Positions 1 through 11,576 of a stretch of DNA of 64,000 bases are shown here, piece after piece. Both the position numbers and the translations under genes were made by a program. Each line of letters opens with the position of its first letter. Position 1 is the first letter of the stretch. The notes under the pieces are model-generated. The model did not search any database and was not told the DNA's origin. It saw only the letters and a list, made by a program, of their open reading frames with translations. The stretch covers positions 3,658,001 to 3,722,000 of the forward strand of contig NC_089544.1 of the NCBI RefSeq assembly GCF_040115645.1, written 5' to 3'. The DNA is from Euwallacea fornicatus. Taxonomy: Eukaryota > Arthropoda > Insecta > Coleoptera > Curculionidae.

Positions 1-2360
1 ATATAACAACATTACTGTCGGTTTTTCAGTTACCTCGGAAAACCCCAAGGTTTTAGATACAGAAAAAGAAATGTAAATATGCTGAAAAAAACGTGAAAAA
101 TGGTTTGTTATAATCACAGTTGTAGGTAAAAATATAATTTGTTTAGAGTTGAAGCCAGCAATCCCTCCCAATGCTAAAAATCCATAAGCTTACCAATGCC
201 GTTTGAGAGCACAAGCGGCGACGGTATTCCCTTCCTTCGCTTCATGTTGCTACTTTTCTGTGTACATATTTGACAAACAATTGTTACTTAATACTTTTCA
301 GTTGCCGAATCGAGTTTCGCACTGTAAGCTCTTAATATCCAACTTTTGGCTTGCAGAAATCTATAACTAATACAGTTTATAGGATTTCCGAGTATTGCAA
401 CATAAGTGGATTATATTCCGAGCCTAAAGCATTACGGAAACTGTTAAAAATTACGTGAACTCCGTCGTTAAGCACTCACTCACATATTCCGGCATTATTT
501 TGAGGCAAATGTATCGTTAATTTCTCAATTTTACATTTCAAAATACACATAACATCAACGCCGAAGCGTAGTAAAGTAACGATAAAGTTTTAACGCTGGT
601 AATGGATATGAAAGCAAGACTGACAACATAATGGCAAAAAATATTTTCCAAACAAATTAAGTCAATTATCAATATCATTAGGTTAGTGACAATTTAGATA
701 AAATGACTAAAAACGCATGCTTGATATCAGCCTAATCGCGTTTCACGTAGTTATGGATAACATAGTTAATTATTTTGTAACATATTTGCATAACATAAGA
801 GCTCCATTGAGAGGTTTCAAGTTGCCTTAGATCCAAATTAAAAACTACCGAGAAACTCGTCAGACAGGCACTGCTGCGAAAATCATTTATTAGCTTTGAA
901 CATTGAAAAACAAAGTTATCAGCACATTAATAATTCGAATTTTAGGTATTTTATCACACGCCTCGCATATGGGGACCGAAAACCCATGTCGAATCAGTAT
1001 AAATCTGAAACCGGGACTACATTTACTAAACACCTACTTCATATCCATTTTTCCTTTGTGCGTGCTCGCGTATGTGATTGTTGTTTAATGTTTATTGGCA
1101 ACTGTTTGGCATTAAGTCAAGATTTATTTTACTATACACCAGTTTCTCTGACAAACCCCACGAATATTCAAGGATATTCTATAATGGAAACTTCGCTATT
1201 GCTTTCACGTGTGGCGCGCAGCCCGAAGCCAAATTAAAGTTTTCTTAAAAGCAGGCCTCATAAACACAAATCGGAACTTTTTTAATGCTTTTCGCGAGTT
1301 GCTAACTACACGAAATTAGAATAAACTTACTTTTAAACTAAAGTATCGCGTTGCGGCTGATGAAGCTTTCCTGATCGTATCGACACAGTACTGCTGCAGC
1401 AAATAGTCCAAACTTTTGTTCTAAAATATCTTGAAAGTTTTCATAATCGCAAACAATACGAAACTAACTCGAACAGAGACTTGTAAGAACTTTTGCCAAT
1501 TAAAGAATAACTGCGTCAAAACTATTCAAACAGATGAAATGTGACTAGTATTAGCTAAGGTTTCCTGAAGAGTTTTTGCGGGGACTGCTTTAAGCTCATC
1601 ATTAACTCTTTCAGATAGTCCCAACGGTGAATTTCATTCAACTTAGTTAACGATTTAACAGGGCTTTCAATTTAACTTAAGCACTAATGATGAGACGTTA
1701 AATATGCAGGAACCTCACAATTTACGTGGAGTAATAAGTAATAGCGCCGCAGAAGAAACACCCCAAATTAAAAACCAATTACCACGTAGTACTAATAAAT
1801 CATCAAAACAAAAGAATGACAAATGACGCACTTTATGATACGATACTGCAAATTCGGAAAGAATAAGCGTTAACTGATACGTTAATGTGACGTAAATGTA
1901 TTGACACCGGTTTTTAGAAATTCGAACTACAAGGTAACTTTGTGTCAACATGCTTGCATGTATGTAGAATAGGTACGACCCACTCTCAGATGTACTTACG
2001 GAATCAGGGCCTTGCAGCCTAATTTTACAATGAAAAGTGCATACGAGAGTATGAATGAGATTTTTGTTGATGTTGATTGGCCAAAAAATTACATTCGCTG
2101 ATTTCATTGGGTGAAAAATTCATTCATTTAAATTGGGACTCCTGTTCACAAAGGAGATTTGAGTGGCTGTCAAAGCCCCTGTCAAAAACAGCTGGATATT
2201 TGAGGTTAGTTCAGGTAAAAAGGAGAGGCAAAGTTTAAATATGAGGAAAAAAAACTTTGAAAATATTGAGAGAATAGAAGATTAATCTATGACATAAGAA
2301 AGGACGAATCAGAAATATATTCAATTTCATCCACGGCGGAAAGGGTATCAATTTAAAGCA
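1..2360. other. Left flank, no gene recognised
   Basis: AT-rich sequence upstream of the acylglycerol kinase gene. The open frames at 896-1237 (+) and 1715-2107 (-) have low-complexity products without recognisable motifs and no convincing splice context, so I do not call them genes. The last few hundred bases before 2361 should include the promoter and 5' UTR of the kinase gene, but I see no clear TATA box or other element that I could name. Confidence 0.6.
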
Positions 2361-4073
2361 ATGTCTTTCGTTATAAAAACTGCAAGAACCGTAAGAAACA
2401 ACTGGAAAAAGTCGGCTTTCTTGACTGTGGTAGTAGCTTGGAGTGGATCCTACACAAAAAATTACTTCGAGTAAGTTCAAATTAAAAGTACTTGACCCAC
2501 TAGTTAACATTTCATTACTGCAGCACTCAAAGTTTAATGAGAATTTATTGTGAGCGAGCTGCATTGTATGGCCAACAAACCATCCCAGTCACAGTGAACT
2601 CTCGACGTATAACAGTAATCCTAAATCCGAATGCAAATAAAAGAAAAGCAGAGACTGAGTTTGAAAAATACTGCGCCCCATTACTTCACTTAGCTGGGAT
2701 TAATGTTGAAATTGTGAAAACTAATTCAGAAGGCCATGCCAGAAGCCTAATGGAAAGCCTTAATGGAGCTGAAGCCATAGTTGTGGCTGGAGGTGATGGT
2801 ACACTTTCTGAAGTAGTCACTGGACTATTAAGGCGTACAAATGAGAATGCTAATGCACTGGTGCCTATAGGTAAGTGTTGCAATAACTGTTGATACAAAA
2901 TAAAAGAGAAATTTGATTTAAAGGTGTTCTGCCTTTGGGAAAAAACAACACAGTGGGCAAATCTTTGTTTCCTGGTGAAACAAAACTGGAAAAAGTGACA
3001 TCTTTGGCTAATGCAACCATGGCTGTTATTGAAGAGATTTCCAAACAAATTGATGTGATGAGAATTGAGATACTGAACAATGAAGATAAGAAACCTGTTT
3101 ATGCTATATCTGATATAAAATGGGGTGCATACAGAGATGCTGAAGTTAAAAAAGACCACTATTGGGTTTTTGGGAAACTAAGAAAATATGCTACATACAT
3201 ATTTAATGGGTAGGGATCAAGTGTTTTAGTTCCTTTTAAGTTGAGTAGGATTTTAGTTTTAAAAGTAGCCTGTCATGGAATTGTCAAGCCCACCTGTTAT
3301 ACAGTCCTCCATGCAGTGGCTGTTCCAATTGCTATAAAATGCAAAATGTTCAACCAAAATCTAAGTGGTTTCAAAGGTGAGCAGTGAAACGTTCAATTTG
3401 AATTCAAAATAACAGTGTAACGTTTTTAGTTATATAAAAGAAGACCAGGACACATTGAAGTATAAACAAATTAATAATCCACACTGCAATCAAATGGTGG
3501 AAAGAGACATTACCACATCTGATTTTACTTTACTAACATCTAACATTATCTCCAATAAAATAACAGATGTGTCAAAATTAAATATATTTATTGGACCAGA
3601 AAAAATAGAATATTTTAACTTTATTAGACAAGGCTGGAAGACAGAAAGAGGTGAATGTAGGGAGGTAAGTTTTTGCTTGATAAAAGTGTACTTAGTCCCC
3701 ATTTTTCTTTCTAAATATGGAGTTATCATTGAACTTACAACAAAACATTTTTTTTTTAATACCATGTACAACATTTATGCAACGAATTTTTTGCTTTATA
3801 TTAAATGTCAAAATTATAATCTTCAGAGACATACGTAACACCATATTTATTGTGCAAACTTAACATGTTGCCCAACAAATTTTATTTACTACAATTACGC
3901 GTTTGCAGTTTAAAGAGGCTATTGAGGCAAGGACGTTAGAAATTCAGCCGCAAATTAAGCCTGAAAAAGAGAGTTGGTTTTCTATAGACAACGAAGAGTA
4001 TGAAGTGAAACCTGTGAAGATAACTTTGTTACCAAAACTTTTAAAAATGTACTGTAAAAAAGATACATTATAA
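2361..4073 (+). CDS. AGK: Acylglycerol kinase, mitochondrial (6 exons, 420 aa)
   Basis: Lipid kinase that phosphorylates monoacylglycerol and diacylglycerol to lysophosphatidic and phosphatidic acid; in vertebrates it also belongs to the TIM22 import complex of the mitochondrial inner membrane. Exons: 2361-2470, 2524-2870, 2924-3209, 3257-3376, 3430-3664, 3909-4073, all GT-AG with consistent phase. The 420 aa length is close to the human 422. Residues 1-36 hold a basic stretch and a hydrophobic segment, as in AGK. The diacylglycerol-kinase catalytic core has the nucleotide-binding GGDGT at residues 126-130, followed by LSEVVTGLLRR. The C-terminus carries SIDNEEYE (about 391-398), matching human SIDSEEYE. 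Exon 4 encodes a cysteine cluster CSGCSNCY that human AGK lacks; skipping it would also keep the frame. Identity is certain at family level; mitochondrial location is inferred from the family. Confidence 0.95.
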
Positions 4074-5531
4074 TGTTTAAACGTTTTTTAGGGTTGATTT
4101 TGTATTAAATAAGCAGTTTCAGGTAAAATTGATTTTTATTCTTAAAAATACCACTAATTCTCTGGATAAGCGATAATCCACATAAATCTAAATGATCACT
4201 TTAAGCTTGATACGATTAATACATAATGTATCTATGTACGAATATCGAGGAAGTATGACTTTGGTGATGAGAGAATATTTTTATCTACAACAGTAATTAC
4301 CATATTGCCGTAACAACCTACATATTTACACTTTAGAATTGCTGGTTTTATGGAAGTTTATTCATTCCATTCTTAACTCTTAATATATTTGTATTTACAA
4401 AGAATCACAATAAAAGCTTTATAGGTATTTAAATAACAATAAATAATAACAATGAGAACAGTAGTATTTTAGTGAATGGATTATTTCAGCTCTGTAGTGA
4501 CGCTAGGAAAATGTGAATCTTTAAATTAGCGGAATGTTATTGGTTTTTATTTTAACAGATTAACTAATGATTGAAATGTAACGTACAAGATATTTTCAAT
4601 ATTAATTCCGCCTATATTTCGTGATTTATTCAATAGGTCGAAAACTACAGCCTAACACTTAGGGTCATTTTGTATATATTGATCCATGGGTTACCAGGCT
4701 TATTTGAAAAGATATCGAAAAGCCGTAAATATTAAAAATTTGTTTTTATCAAAGTTTTTCAAACAATGTCAAGTTAAAAAATATATAGCGAAAATATCAA
4801 ATTTTAATGCATTGTATTGTAATATTTTAAAATTTATTAATTTTCTTGTAAAAGTAAGTTCTTGCAATGGAGTTTTCTTATGATACAACATATTATTTAG
4901 ACGGAATATATAAATTTTTGAAATAAAGGAAAAAAAAAACAAAATAAAGAATAATGGGTAAAAACACCTCAATTATTTCAATTTACTATTCCGATTTTTA
5001 GAGCAAGGTAGAAATCATTTACTAATTGAAGAGTGTTTAGAAATAACACTTCTCAAATATGCAAAAAATATCGTGTTTGTTGACAACTAAAATAAAATAT
5101 CGACAGCTTTATTTAGAATAATTAATTCGGCAACTTCAGAATAATTTGTCCATACTTGAGCGTCGACATTTTACAATACTCGGCTTGTACGTTAGGTTTC
5201 AAAAGCCAGTTTCAAAGTTCAGTCGATATGGCACTAACTGGCGTCTTCGGATCTAAATTTTTAAAGGCAACTTAATATATTTATATTATTGCTCTGCATA
5301 CACAGAATAATTAGTCTATTGCAGTGATTTTGTGCTCTTTTTCACAAGTGGAAGACGCCTGTTCTCTTGTTCGTATACGCAAAATAATGTGGTAATATGG
5401 CGCACGCCCAATTCTAGAGAGCATCACAAAAAAACTTACATATTTCAAGCACAACTATTATGCTAGATTCGCAACATGTGCAAATAGTATTTTCAGAAAC
5501 TCATCCTCCTTTGCGGGATGTAAAACCTTCC
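4074..5531. other. Intergenic, convergent 3' ends
   Basis: Region between the 3' ends of AGK (+) and Hip14 (-). It should contain both 3' UTRs; an AATAAA lies at 4409-4414 in the AGK direction. The open frames around 4686-4972 are very AT-rich and have no recognisable content. Nothing else seen. Confidence 0.6.
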
Positions 5532-8500
5532 TCATACATACTGAAAATTCTCTTTGTTGCAAAGAAGTGGCTCCCGCTCAATGCCTGAAAAATGTGTCCA
5601 ATATTTCCAATAAAACAAAACGGTAAATTCATACCTTTATTGAAATCAAAACTGTTGAGCCAATCCTGGTGTTCGGATTTCATACACCCGAAACAGGAAC
5701 ATTCGAAGAAATCAAATAAATTCCCCAGTATACCTTTGGAAAAGGGGCTTTTGCCACCATTAGCAATAAAATGACTATAGCGACTTTTGTTCATGCGCTC
5801 ATTAGTCGTCATTCCCAAAAATGCGATCTACATTCAAATATAACTAAAGAGCTCTGATAGGACACACAATTATTATTACCTGATACAATTGACAAATTAG
5901 CAGCATAAGCACCCAAATACCATGGAATGCCGCATTTACCGACACCCACGCAACCCACGTATCACATTGTTCGATAGCTAAAAGCGTTTCCCAAAAAGTC
6001 CTATTATCTCTGTTGTCTAATGCATGACACTGAGAGTCGTTCTTCCAAAAACAAAAGGCGCCGTATAGCATTTGACTGCACATGATGACTAAACAGGCCA
6101 AGAAACAGATAAAATATTTGTGATTTTTTGCCCCTAAAATAAAAGTTACACAAACCTAATATTTAAAACGATTTAATTACTAATTTTAATTAAGTACCTA
6201 TGCAATTTGCTACCCAAGGACAATGGTGATCAAACCTTGCCACGCAGTTATTGCATATTGAACAATGCTTAGACCTCAACGGCCTTCGAACTAAACATGC
6301 AGAACAGAAGCTGGAAGGTTCAAAGCCGCTTGGACCTTTTTCCGCCAGTTCTAGGATTGTCTGGAAATATCAATTTGTTTTTTGACGAACAAAACGCTCT
6401 TAAGGGGATTGTTAATTAATGTTTATATTCTTTCTATGTCCACAAGCCGAGCTTATATCTAAGTCTAATTTGATAACTTGATATGTATTCTAACCAAAAT
6501 CAGAATTAAGCTCGCTTAACAATAAGGAGCCAGTATTAGTGGCTTAAACCGAGCTTATTGCATGCACCATACGTTGTACGAGATGTCTATTTTCGGTCTG
6601 CTGCTGATTATTTATTGGCCATTGCAAAGCAAAATTTTCACTCATGAAATGTGTTTACTGCTTTGTTATGTATACAGTTTATAAGAGACGCACACTCTAT
6701 TTGAATTTAGAACTCACCCTAAACTGCAAGTTTTTGTTAGTAGGAACGACGCCAGCATCGCCCAGCCAACTCTTCAAAAAGTTGTACCATAAAAGGCTAG
6801 AACTGGCCAGGAAAATTGCTGTCGTTGTGATGCTAGCGATTGGAGCAATATAAATAAACCAGGTAAAATAAAACCATGCTTTTGTAGACAAATAAATACT
6901 TAGTGGCAAAAGGGCCATTAAGCGGTCATCATAAAATACTTTCCCTAAAACAGAAAGCTGCAGGTCGTATAGTGGCTTTACAGAGTAGGTTTTTTCTCGT
7001 TAAAAGCTTTCGCTTTCATTTCTTTATTCTAATCCATGTATCACCAAAAATACCCACCCCACCTGTATATAACTATATAAGTAGGCCATTAACTTACCTA
7101 AATAATGTATTATTATGTATAAACAGAGTAAAAGGAATGCTTTAATTATGACTAGAAGATTTGTACCCATAATGGCACCGGCGATGTAAAAGGCAAAAAA
7201 TGGTGTGCCTACCATGCCCCACCATCGTATTCTCTGTAAACAATGGGATTTTTTACAAACACTCTGACATATAAATCACTTAAGAAACAAAAACTCATAC
7301 TCCTATACTTCAACTGACCTTATCTCTGGCAAATTTGGTAAGAAACCCCCTGGGAGAATAGGCTTGCGCATGCTCTCTAATCAACTCTGACACTTTTGGA
7401 CTAATCCACATGGAACCTGTCTGTGACTGAATCATCTGCAAAGGGGATTCTCCCCTGGTATTTGGTACGTTCAGATTAGTATGCCCTTGTAAAATCAAAG
7501 TAGAGATGGCGTTTGTATTACGGGCCATAATGGCCCAATGCAAAGCCGTATTTCCATGTGTAAAATCAGTCAAATTGGGGTTTGCTCCTAAAGTAAGCAG
7601 CAACCTGGTTGGATCTAAGCTGCATATTTTCCACACTGCCCACATTAATGGAGTCATCCCTGTTCTGTCTGTTAAATCTGGGCTGACACCTCGAGCTACA
7701 AAATAGGCCACCAACGCAGTGTGTCCAAACTGAGCAGCCAAATGGATGCAGGAGCAACCTTCGGCATCTCTTACAGTAGGATCTGCAGAAGCATTCATTA
7801 AAATTACACAAGCATCCAAATGACCCTGTCTGGTTGCCCAATGCAAAGGAGTTGCATGTAGTTCACCTCCTATTGCATCTACTGTAGCACCTTTATCTAT
7901 TAACAAAAGTAAAATTGATGCATGAGTAATGGAAGATAATAGATTATTTTAGATTCACATTGTATTGGTGTTCAACTTACCAATCAAATATCGAATAATT
8001 TCTTTGCGATTATTAATGGCAGCCCAGTGCAATAAAGTAACAGTTTCACTATCTTTTTGATTAACATCATATCCTGCCTCAATGAGTTCTTGAACACGGG
8101 CAAATGCGCCATACTAAAATCAAATTTCTAATGCTACTTTTTTATCAAATGAAAGCTAAATATAACACTCAAAGTGTCTGACAATAATGATATAAATTAA
8201 TATGAGAGCGAAACTATAATTGAAAATCAGAGGACTTTCCAGTTAAGAGCTCATTTTGCTACATGTATACCAAACTTTACATAGAGATGGTACACTAGCT
8301 AAAACTGCCTTTGAACCTATGATTACCAGAATAACAAACAAGATTGCTTGTTTTATATTTTTCTATGTTCATAATTTGCATAGAGCTATTCAAGCTTAAT
8401 TTTGAGTTTTTTTGCAGCTATAAGTAATTCTTTTTTTCACAAGAGTTGAAAGTTACTGGCATAATTTTTCGTGGGACACTAAATGAGCTCAGACAGGAAA

Positions 8501-8816
8501 CAAAATTAATCAATATTTAGCTCATAATGGTGAGTAGAGATTTCATAAAGCAATTTACATTACTTTACTGTTTTCCATGTACATATACCAACATCATTTA
8601 ACGAGATTTATGATACACATGACTAGTGTTTATGTAAAAGTTAAGTAAAAAAAAAAACTGAATCACCTGGGTAGCTTTAACTACATCGAATCCGCTGTAG
8701 TCATTATCAATGGCAGGTACTTGGGGCTCCTTGGATATCAAGCTGTGAGAGTCCTTATCGGTTTCCACACAGATCCCGGCGCCTGCCGCAGCGGCCCCGC
8801 AGGCGTTTTGATACAT
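5532..8816 (-). CDS. Hip14: Palmitoyltransferase Hip14 / ZDHHC17 (9 exons, 628 aa)
   Basis: Ankyrin-repeat DHHC S-acyltransferase of the Golgi and synaptic vesicles; in flies it palmitoylates SNAP25 and cysteine string protein. Exons (5' to 3' on the minus strand): 8816-8667, 8113-7981, 7896-7319, 7233-7098, 6944-6718, 6360-6198, 6133-5880, 5827-5635, 5584-5532; phases agree and give 628 aa (human 632). The N-terminus begins MYQNACG, like the fly protein, and has an alanine/glycine tract. Ankyrin repeats span about residues 50-260 (for example TPLHWATRQGHLDAC). Several membrane segments follow in exons 4, 5 and 7. The zinc-binding Cys-rich domain leads to DHHCPW, with catalytic DHHC at 452-455. 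The TTNERMN motif sits in exon 8. The end, NFQYV, resembles the fly SQFV and human YQLV ends. The two-part 3' end needs a 50-base intron at 5585-5634; without it the frame runs into an unrelated tail. Confidence 0.96.
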
Positions 8817-9368
8817 TTTAGACCCACTTTTGATTCTTTTTATTAGCTTTTTTTTTGTTTACAAATGATTTGAGTTTTCAGAAAGGGGTTATTCGAAGAG
8901 TCAAATGTCACCTTTCATGTGTCATGTTATCCCAAAAAGTTCCACAATTTGACATCCACTGAAAAGCTTATGCTGAGATGTGTTCGGTATTCACCAGTGG
9001 TTTTTTCAAACGCTATAGAAAAGAATTAAGAAATAAATCTAAAATTTTACAACCACGTCCACGTCACGTACAAGTAAATGCTGCATAATTTATGGGCTTA
9101 AACAAGCCGATTAAATATTCTTTAAAGTCTAAATTTAAAGACGTACAGCAGAAAAAATAGTTTAAGAAAACTTTACTGACAGCAATAGCGAAAGCTTCCA
9201 GAAAGCGCCATCTTTCATATTATTACGGTTTTACCTAATTTCAGATTACGTTCTATCCTTCAACTATATGAATATGAAACAAGGACAGAAATAAATAGAA
9301 TCAACGTGGCCTTTTATTAGAAAAGTTTACCTCGAGAGCAAACGTTTTAAGTTCAGCCATTTTCCGAC
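8817..9368. promoter_or_regulatory. Divergent promoter region, Hip14 and snoRNA host gene
   Basis: About 550 bases between the Hip14 start codon (minus strand) and the first exon of the snoRNA host gene (plus strand). The head-to-head arrangement suggests that this stretch contains both promoters. I see no unambiguous TATA box; several T-rich and A-rich runs are present. The assignment rests on gene orientation only. Confidence 0.4.
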
Positions 9369-9563
9369 CTGTTTTTGTGTTACACGAATGGTCAATGTAG
9401 AACGCGGCACCGAAGTATAAGAGGTAAGTATTTTAAAATCTACTTTTTTTTCAATCATCTTGGTCTTCTCTCTCCTTTCACCAAGTTATTCAAAGCCCTC
9501 AAACAACAAATTAACATCTGTAACAAATATTTTTAGTTTGAAACTTATATTGTAATAATTTGA

Positions 9564-9642
9564 ATATCGTGATGAAACAATTCTGTCTCGTTCGTATGAT
9601 CGATGTTTCGTGATTTGAAATTCTCGAAAATTTCTGATACAA
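9564..9642 (+). ncRNA. Box C/D snoRNA 1 (host intron 1)
   Basis: Box C GTGATGA at 9569-9575 and box D CTGA at 9634-9637; a C'-like CGTGATTT lies near 9609. The segment GTCTCGTTCGT (9585-9595), directly before an ATGA that could serve as D', is complementary over 11 nt to the conserved 18S rRNA stretch ACGAACGAGAC. Box D lies about 68 bases before the 3' splice site at 9705. The terminal stem is weak, which lowers confidence. Confidence 0.65.
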
Positions 9643-10274
9643 CCAAAAATATACTATCTTATACCTCGTAAAATTTCTCGAGCTCAACTCAAAAAATTCT
9701 TGCAGGAACATGTTCTGATCTAGATGTATTTCGTGCGGATTGTTAAGTAAATGGAGCCTCTCCTTCTAGCTTCATGTTTTATTACTGCCAGTTATTAGGA
9801 TAATGTAAGTAACTTTGTTGTTGTTTTAATAATTCACTGTGTAGTTTTTTCTTTTTTGAAAAGGCAGTCAAAACCTCTTATCCTTGCTATTATTTCTGTA
9901 AATGTGCTGCTGCTCTTTCCTCAATTTCTCATGTGGAAGATAATTTCCTAGGAGTCATGAAATCTGCTATATTTTCAACATTTTCATAGATGCTAGTCTA
10001 TGAAATAACATTTCCAGAATGTTGTCTATTCGACCTCAATATTACTAAATAAAAGTCTTGGCAACAAGTTGAAAAAATAGAGCTCTCCTCACACAGTGTA
10101 CTAACCAAAGTTTTCATTTCTAGTGGTAGAATATGCCATGACTTTCTCATCTTTAAAGGCACAAATTTGATAGTTACGCGTCAATACGCCTGTTATTATT
10201 TTATTTTTCTATTGAAGCTCTTGTTATTTAACATTAGTCACTTAATTTCAGGTCTCCTGGATGTATATTTACTA

Positions 10275-10346
10275 TATTTATGATGATTTTTAATAGACAA
10301 GCATATGACTGAATATAGTTATGTCGATAATATTAAACTGAATTTA
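10275..10346 (+). ncRNA. Box C/D snoRNA 2, U27/SNORD27-like
   Basis: Box C ATGATGA at 10280-10286, D' CTGA at 10309-10312 and D CTGA at 10338-10341, about 72 bases before the 3' splice site at 10413. The guide upstream of D', GACAAGCATATGACT (10296-10310), is a 15-nt perfect complement of AGTCATATGCTTGTC near the 5' end of 18S rRNA. Vertebrate U27 (SNORD27) guides methylation of A27 there with nearly the same guide, and in mammals it sits in the host gene UHG. This makes it the best identified snoRNA in the cluster. Confidence 0.85.
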
Positions 10347-10564
10347 ATAATTTAAATATTTCCAAAATATTTAAGCTTCTGGTAATAATTATTAATAGTT
10401 TATGCCATTTCAGGCATGAAAAATGCATTATTGAGCACCACCATGATTGGACTGGCCAGTCAGATTGCCTGTTAAATCCAAAGAAGTTGCTTTTAAAATG
10501 AGGTATGACTACACATTTTTTTATTCCAAGATCCTGTATAAAATAAATATTCAATAATAAAGTG

Positions 10565-10636
10565 TTCTAATGATGAACACATTCATAACGCTCCAGTCAA
10601 TATGACTTACTGTGATTAGTTTATGTTCTGATATCT
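10565..10636 (+). ncRNA. Box C/D snoRNA 3 (target unknown)
   Basis: Box C ATGATGA at 10570-10576, a C'-like TGTGATT near 10611 and box D CTGA at 10628-10631, about 76 bases before the 3' splice site at 10707. Outer bases AAAG and CTTT could form an external stem. The segments before D and before a possible D' show no rRNA complementarity that I can recognise with confidence. Confidence 0.65.
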
Positions 10637-10805
10637 TTCCGTAACTTATATTCCTTTATATAGTAAGTACTCGACATCTTAGCAATAATTTGTGTTCTTT
10701 TTTGCAGAAAAATGAAAAGGTTCTCTGCACTACATGGGGGAAGGCATTTCAACATGTGGTCAGTATCTAATTGAAAGCTATTCATACATAGATGCATTTC
10801 TAAAT

Positions 10806-10872
10806 TTTAAATGATGTTTAAGACATTTGAAACCTGAATAAAGTGTAGATCAATTTTTCACTGACTGATCAA
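10806..10872 (+). ncRNA. Box C/D snoRNA 4 (18S guide)
   Basis: Box C ATGATGT at 10811-10817, an internal CTGA at 10834-10837 (D') and a terminal CTGA at 10861-10864 or 10865-10868 (D), 67-71 bases before the 3' splice site at 10935. The 12 bases AGACATTTGAAA (10821-10832), one base before D', are complementary to TTTCAAATGTCT, a stretch of insect 18S rRNA as I recall it from Drosophila. The terminal stem is poor, so the ends are uncertain. Confidence 0.6.
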
Positions 10873-11102
10873 GTATTTTTAAGACTGTGTGCTGTAAAAT
10901 ATTGGTGATTGACTACAATTATTTTTGATTTTCAGCTCGATTCTCCCCTAAAGGTTAAAAATTAAGGAAGGACATCATAGCACAGAACAAGATTTCACCC
11001 ATGTAAATGGTTTCTGAAATATTTACAAATACATTCATGTATTGAGTTGATTTATGCATTGTTTATGGGTATGTTGTATTTTGTTTTCTTTCAAAACTTT
11101 TT

Positions 11103-11178
11103 ATAAAATGATGATAAAAATTACCGTCTGAATTATCTGTGATTATAATTCATGGCTGCAATTTAAAAACTGATGAAT
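11103..11178 (+). ncRNA. Box C/D snoRNA 5 (target unknown)
   Basis: All four boxes are visible: C ATGATGA at 11108-11114, D' CTGA at 11128-11131, C' TGTGATTA from about 11138 and D CTGA at 11170-11173. TTTAT before and ATAAA after can form an external stem. Box D ends 68 bases before the 3' splice site at 11241. The guides AAAATTACCGT (before D') and GCAATTTAAAAA (before D) have no target that I recognise. Confidence 0.8.
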
Positions 11179-11339
11179 AAAGTTACTAATTTTTAATTTA
11201 TTCCTTTAAAATATTTTCTCATTCGATTGTTTCAATTCCAGGTTTTCCTACTGCAGTGACTTTGAAGTTTTATCCGGCCTGTATATTAACTAAGTAATGT
11301 AAGGATAAATTGGTTATTTTATGAAATAATGTAAACTAA

Positions 11340-11409
11340 GCTATATGATGATTTATTAGTTATCCCTGTCATATTCAAATATTTGATGATAACTTGGTCA
11401 CTGATTTGG
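11340..11409 (+). ncRNA. Box C/D snoRNA 6
   Basis: Box C ATGATGA at 11345-11351, D'-like CTGT at 11366-11369, C' TTGATGA near 11383 and D CTGA at 11401-11404, 75 bases before the 3' splice site at 11479. AGTTATCC just before D' can pair with GGATAACT of 18S rRNA, but only over 8 nt, which is weak. Target otherwise unknown. Confidence 0.75.
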
Positions 11410-11576
11410 TTTTGTTTTTATTTTAGTAATTTCCCTAATAAGGAAAGTGTTTTAAAATATTTTTTTAATTTTATTTTAGAAAACTGCTGAGTATCCTGTC
11501 CCATTTCATCTGACCTAGGGGAATATGTAAGTTTTTATATTTTCTTAGCAGTAATTCACAATGGAAAATATTTCAA

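Noticed and set aside
896..1237. 113-codon open frame (+)
   Set aside because: Composition is typical of AT-rich noise, there is no family resemblance, and an overlapping frame of similar quality is present.
7506..7841. Open frames in other phases across the ankyrin exon
   Set aside because: Shadows of the Hip14 ankyrin-repeat exon.
9330..9359. Minus-strand mini-exon MAELKTFALE followed by GTAAAC
   Set aside because: It looks like a first coding exon opposite the snoRNA host gene, but no acceptor downstream continues the frame into Hip14 or any other recognisable protein, and Hip14 already has a family-typical start (MYQ).
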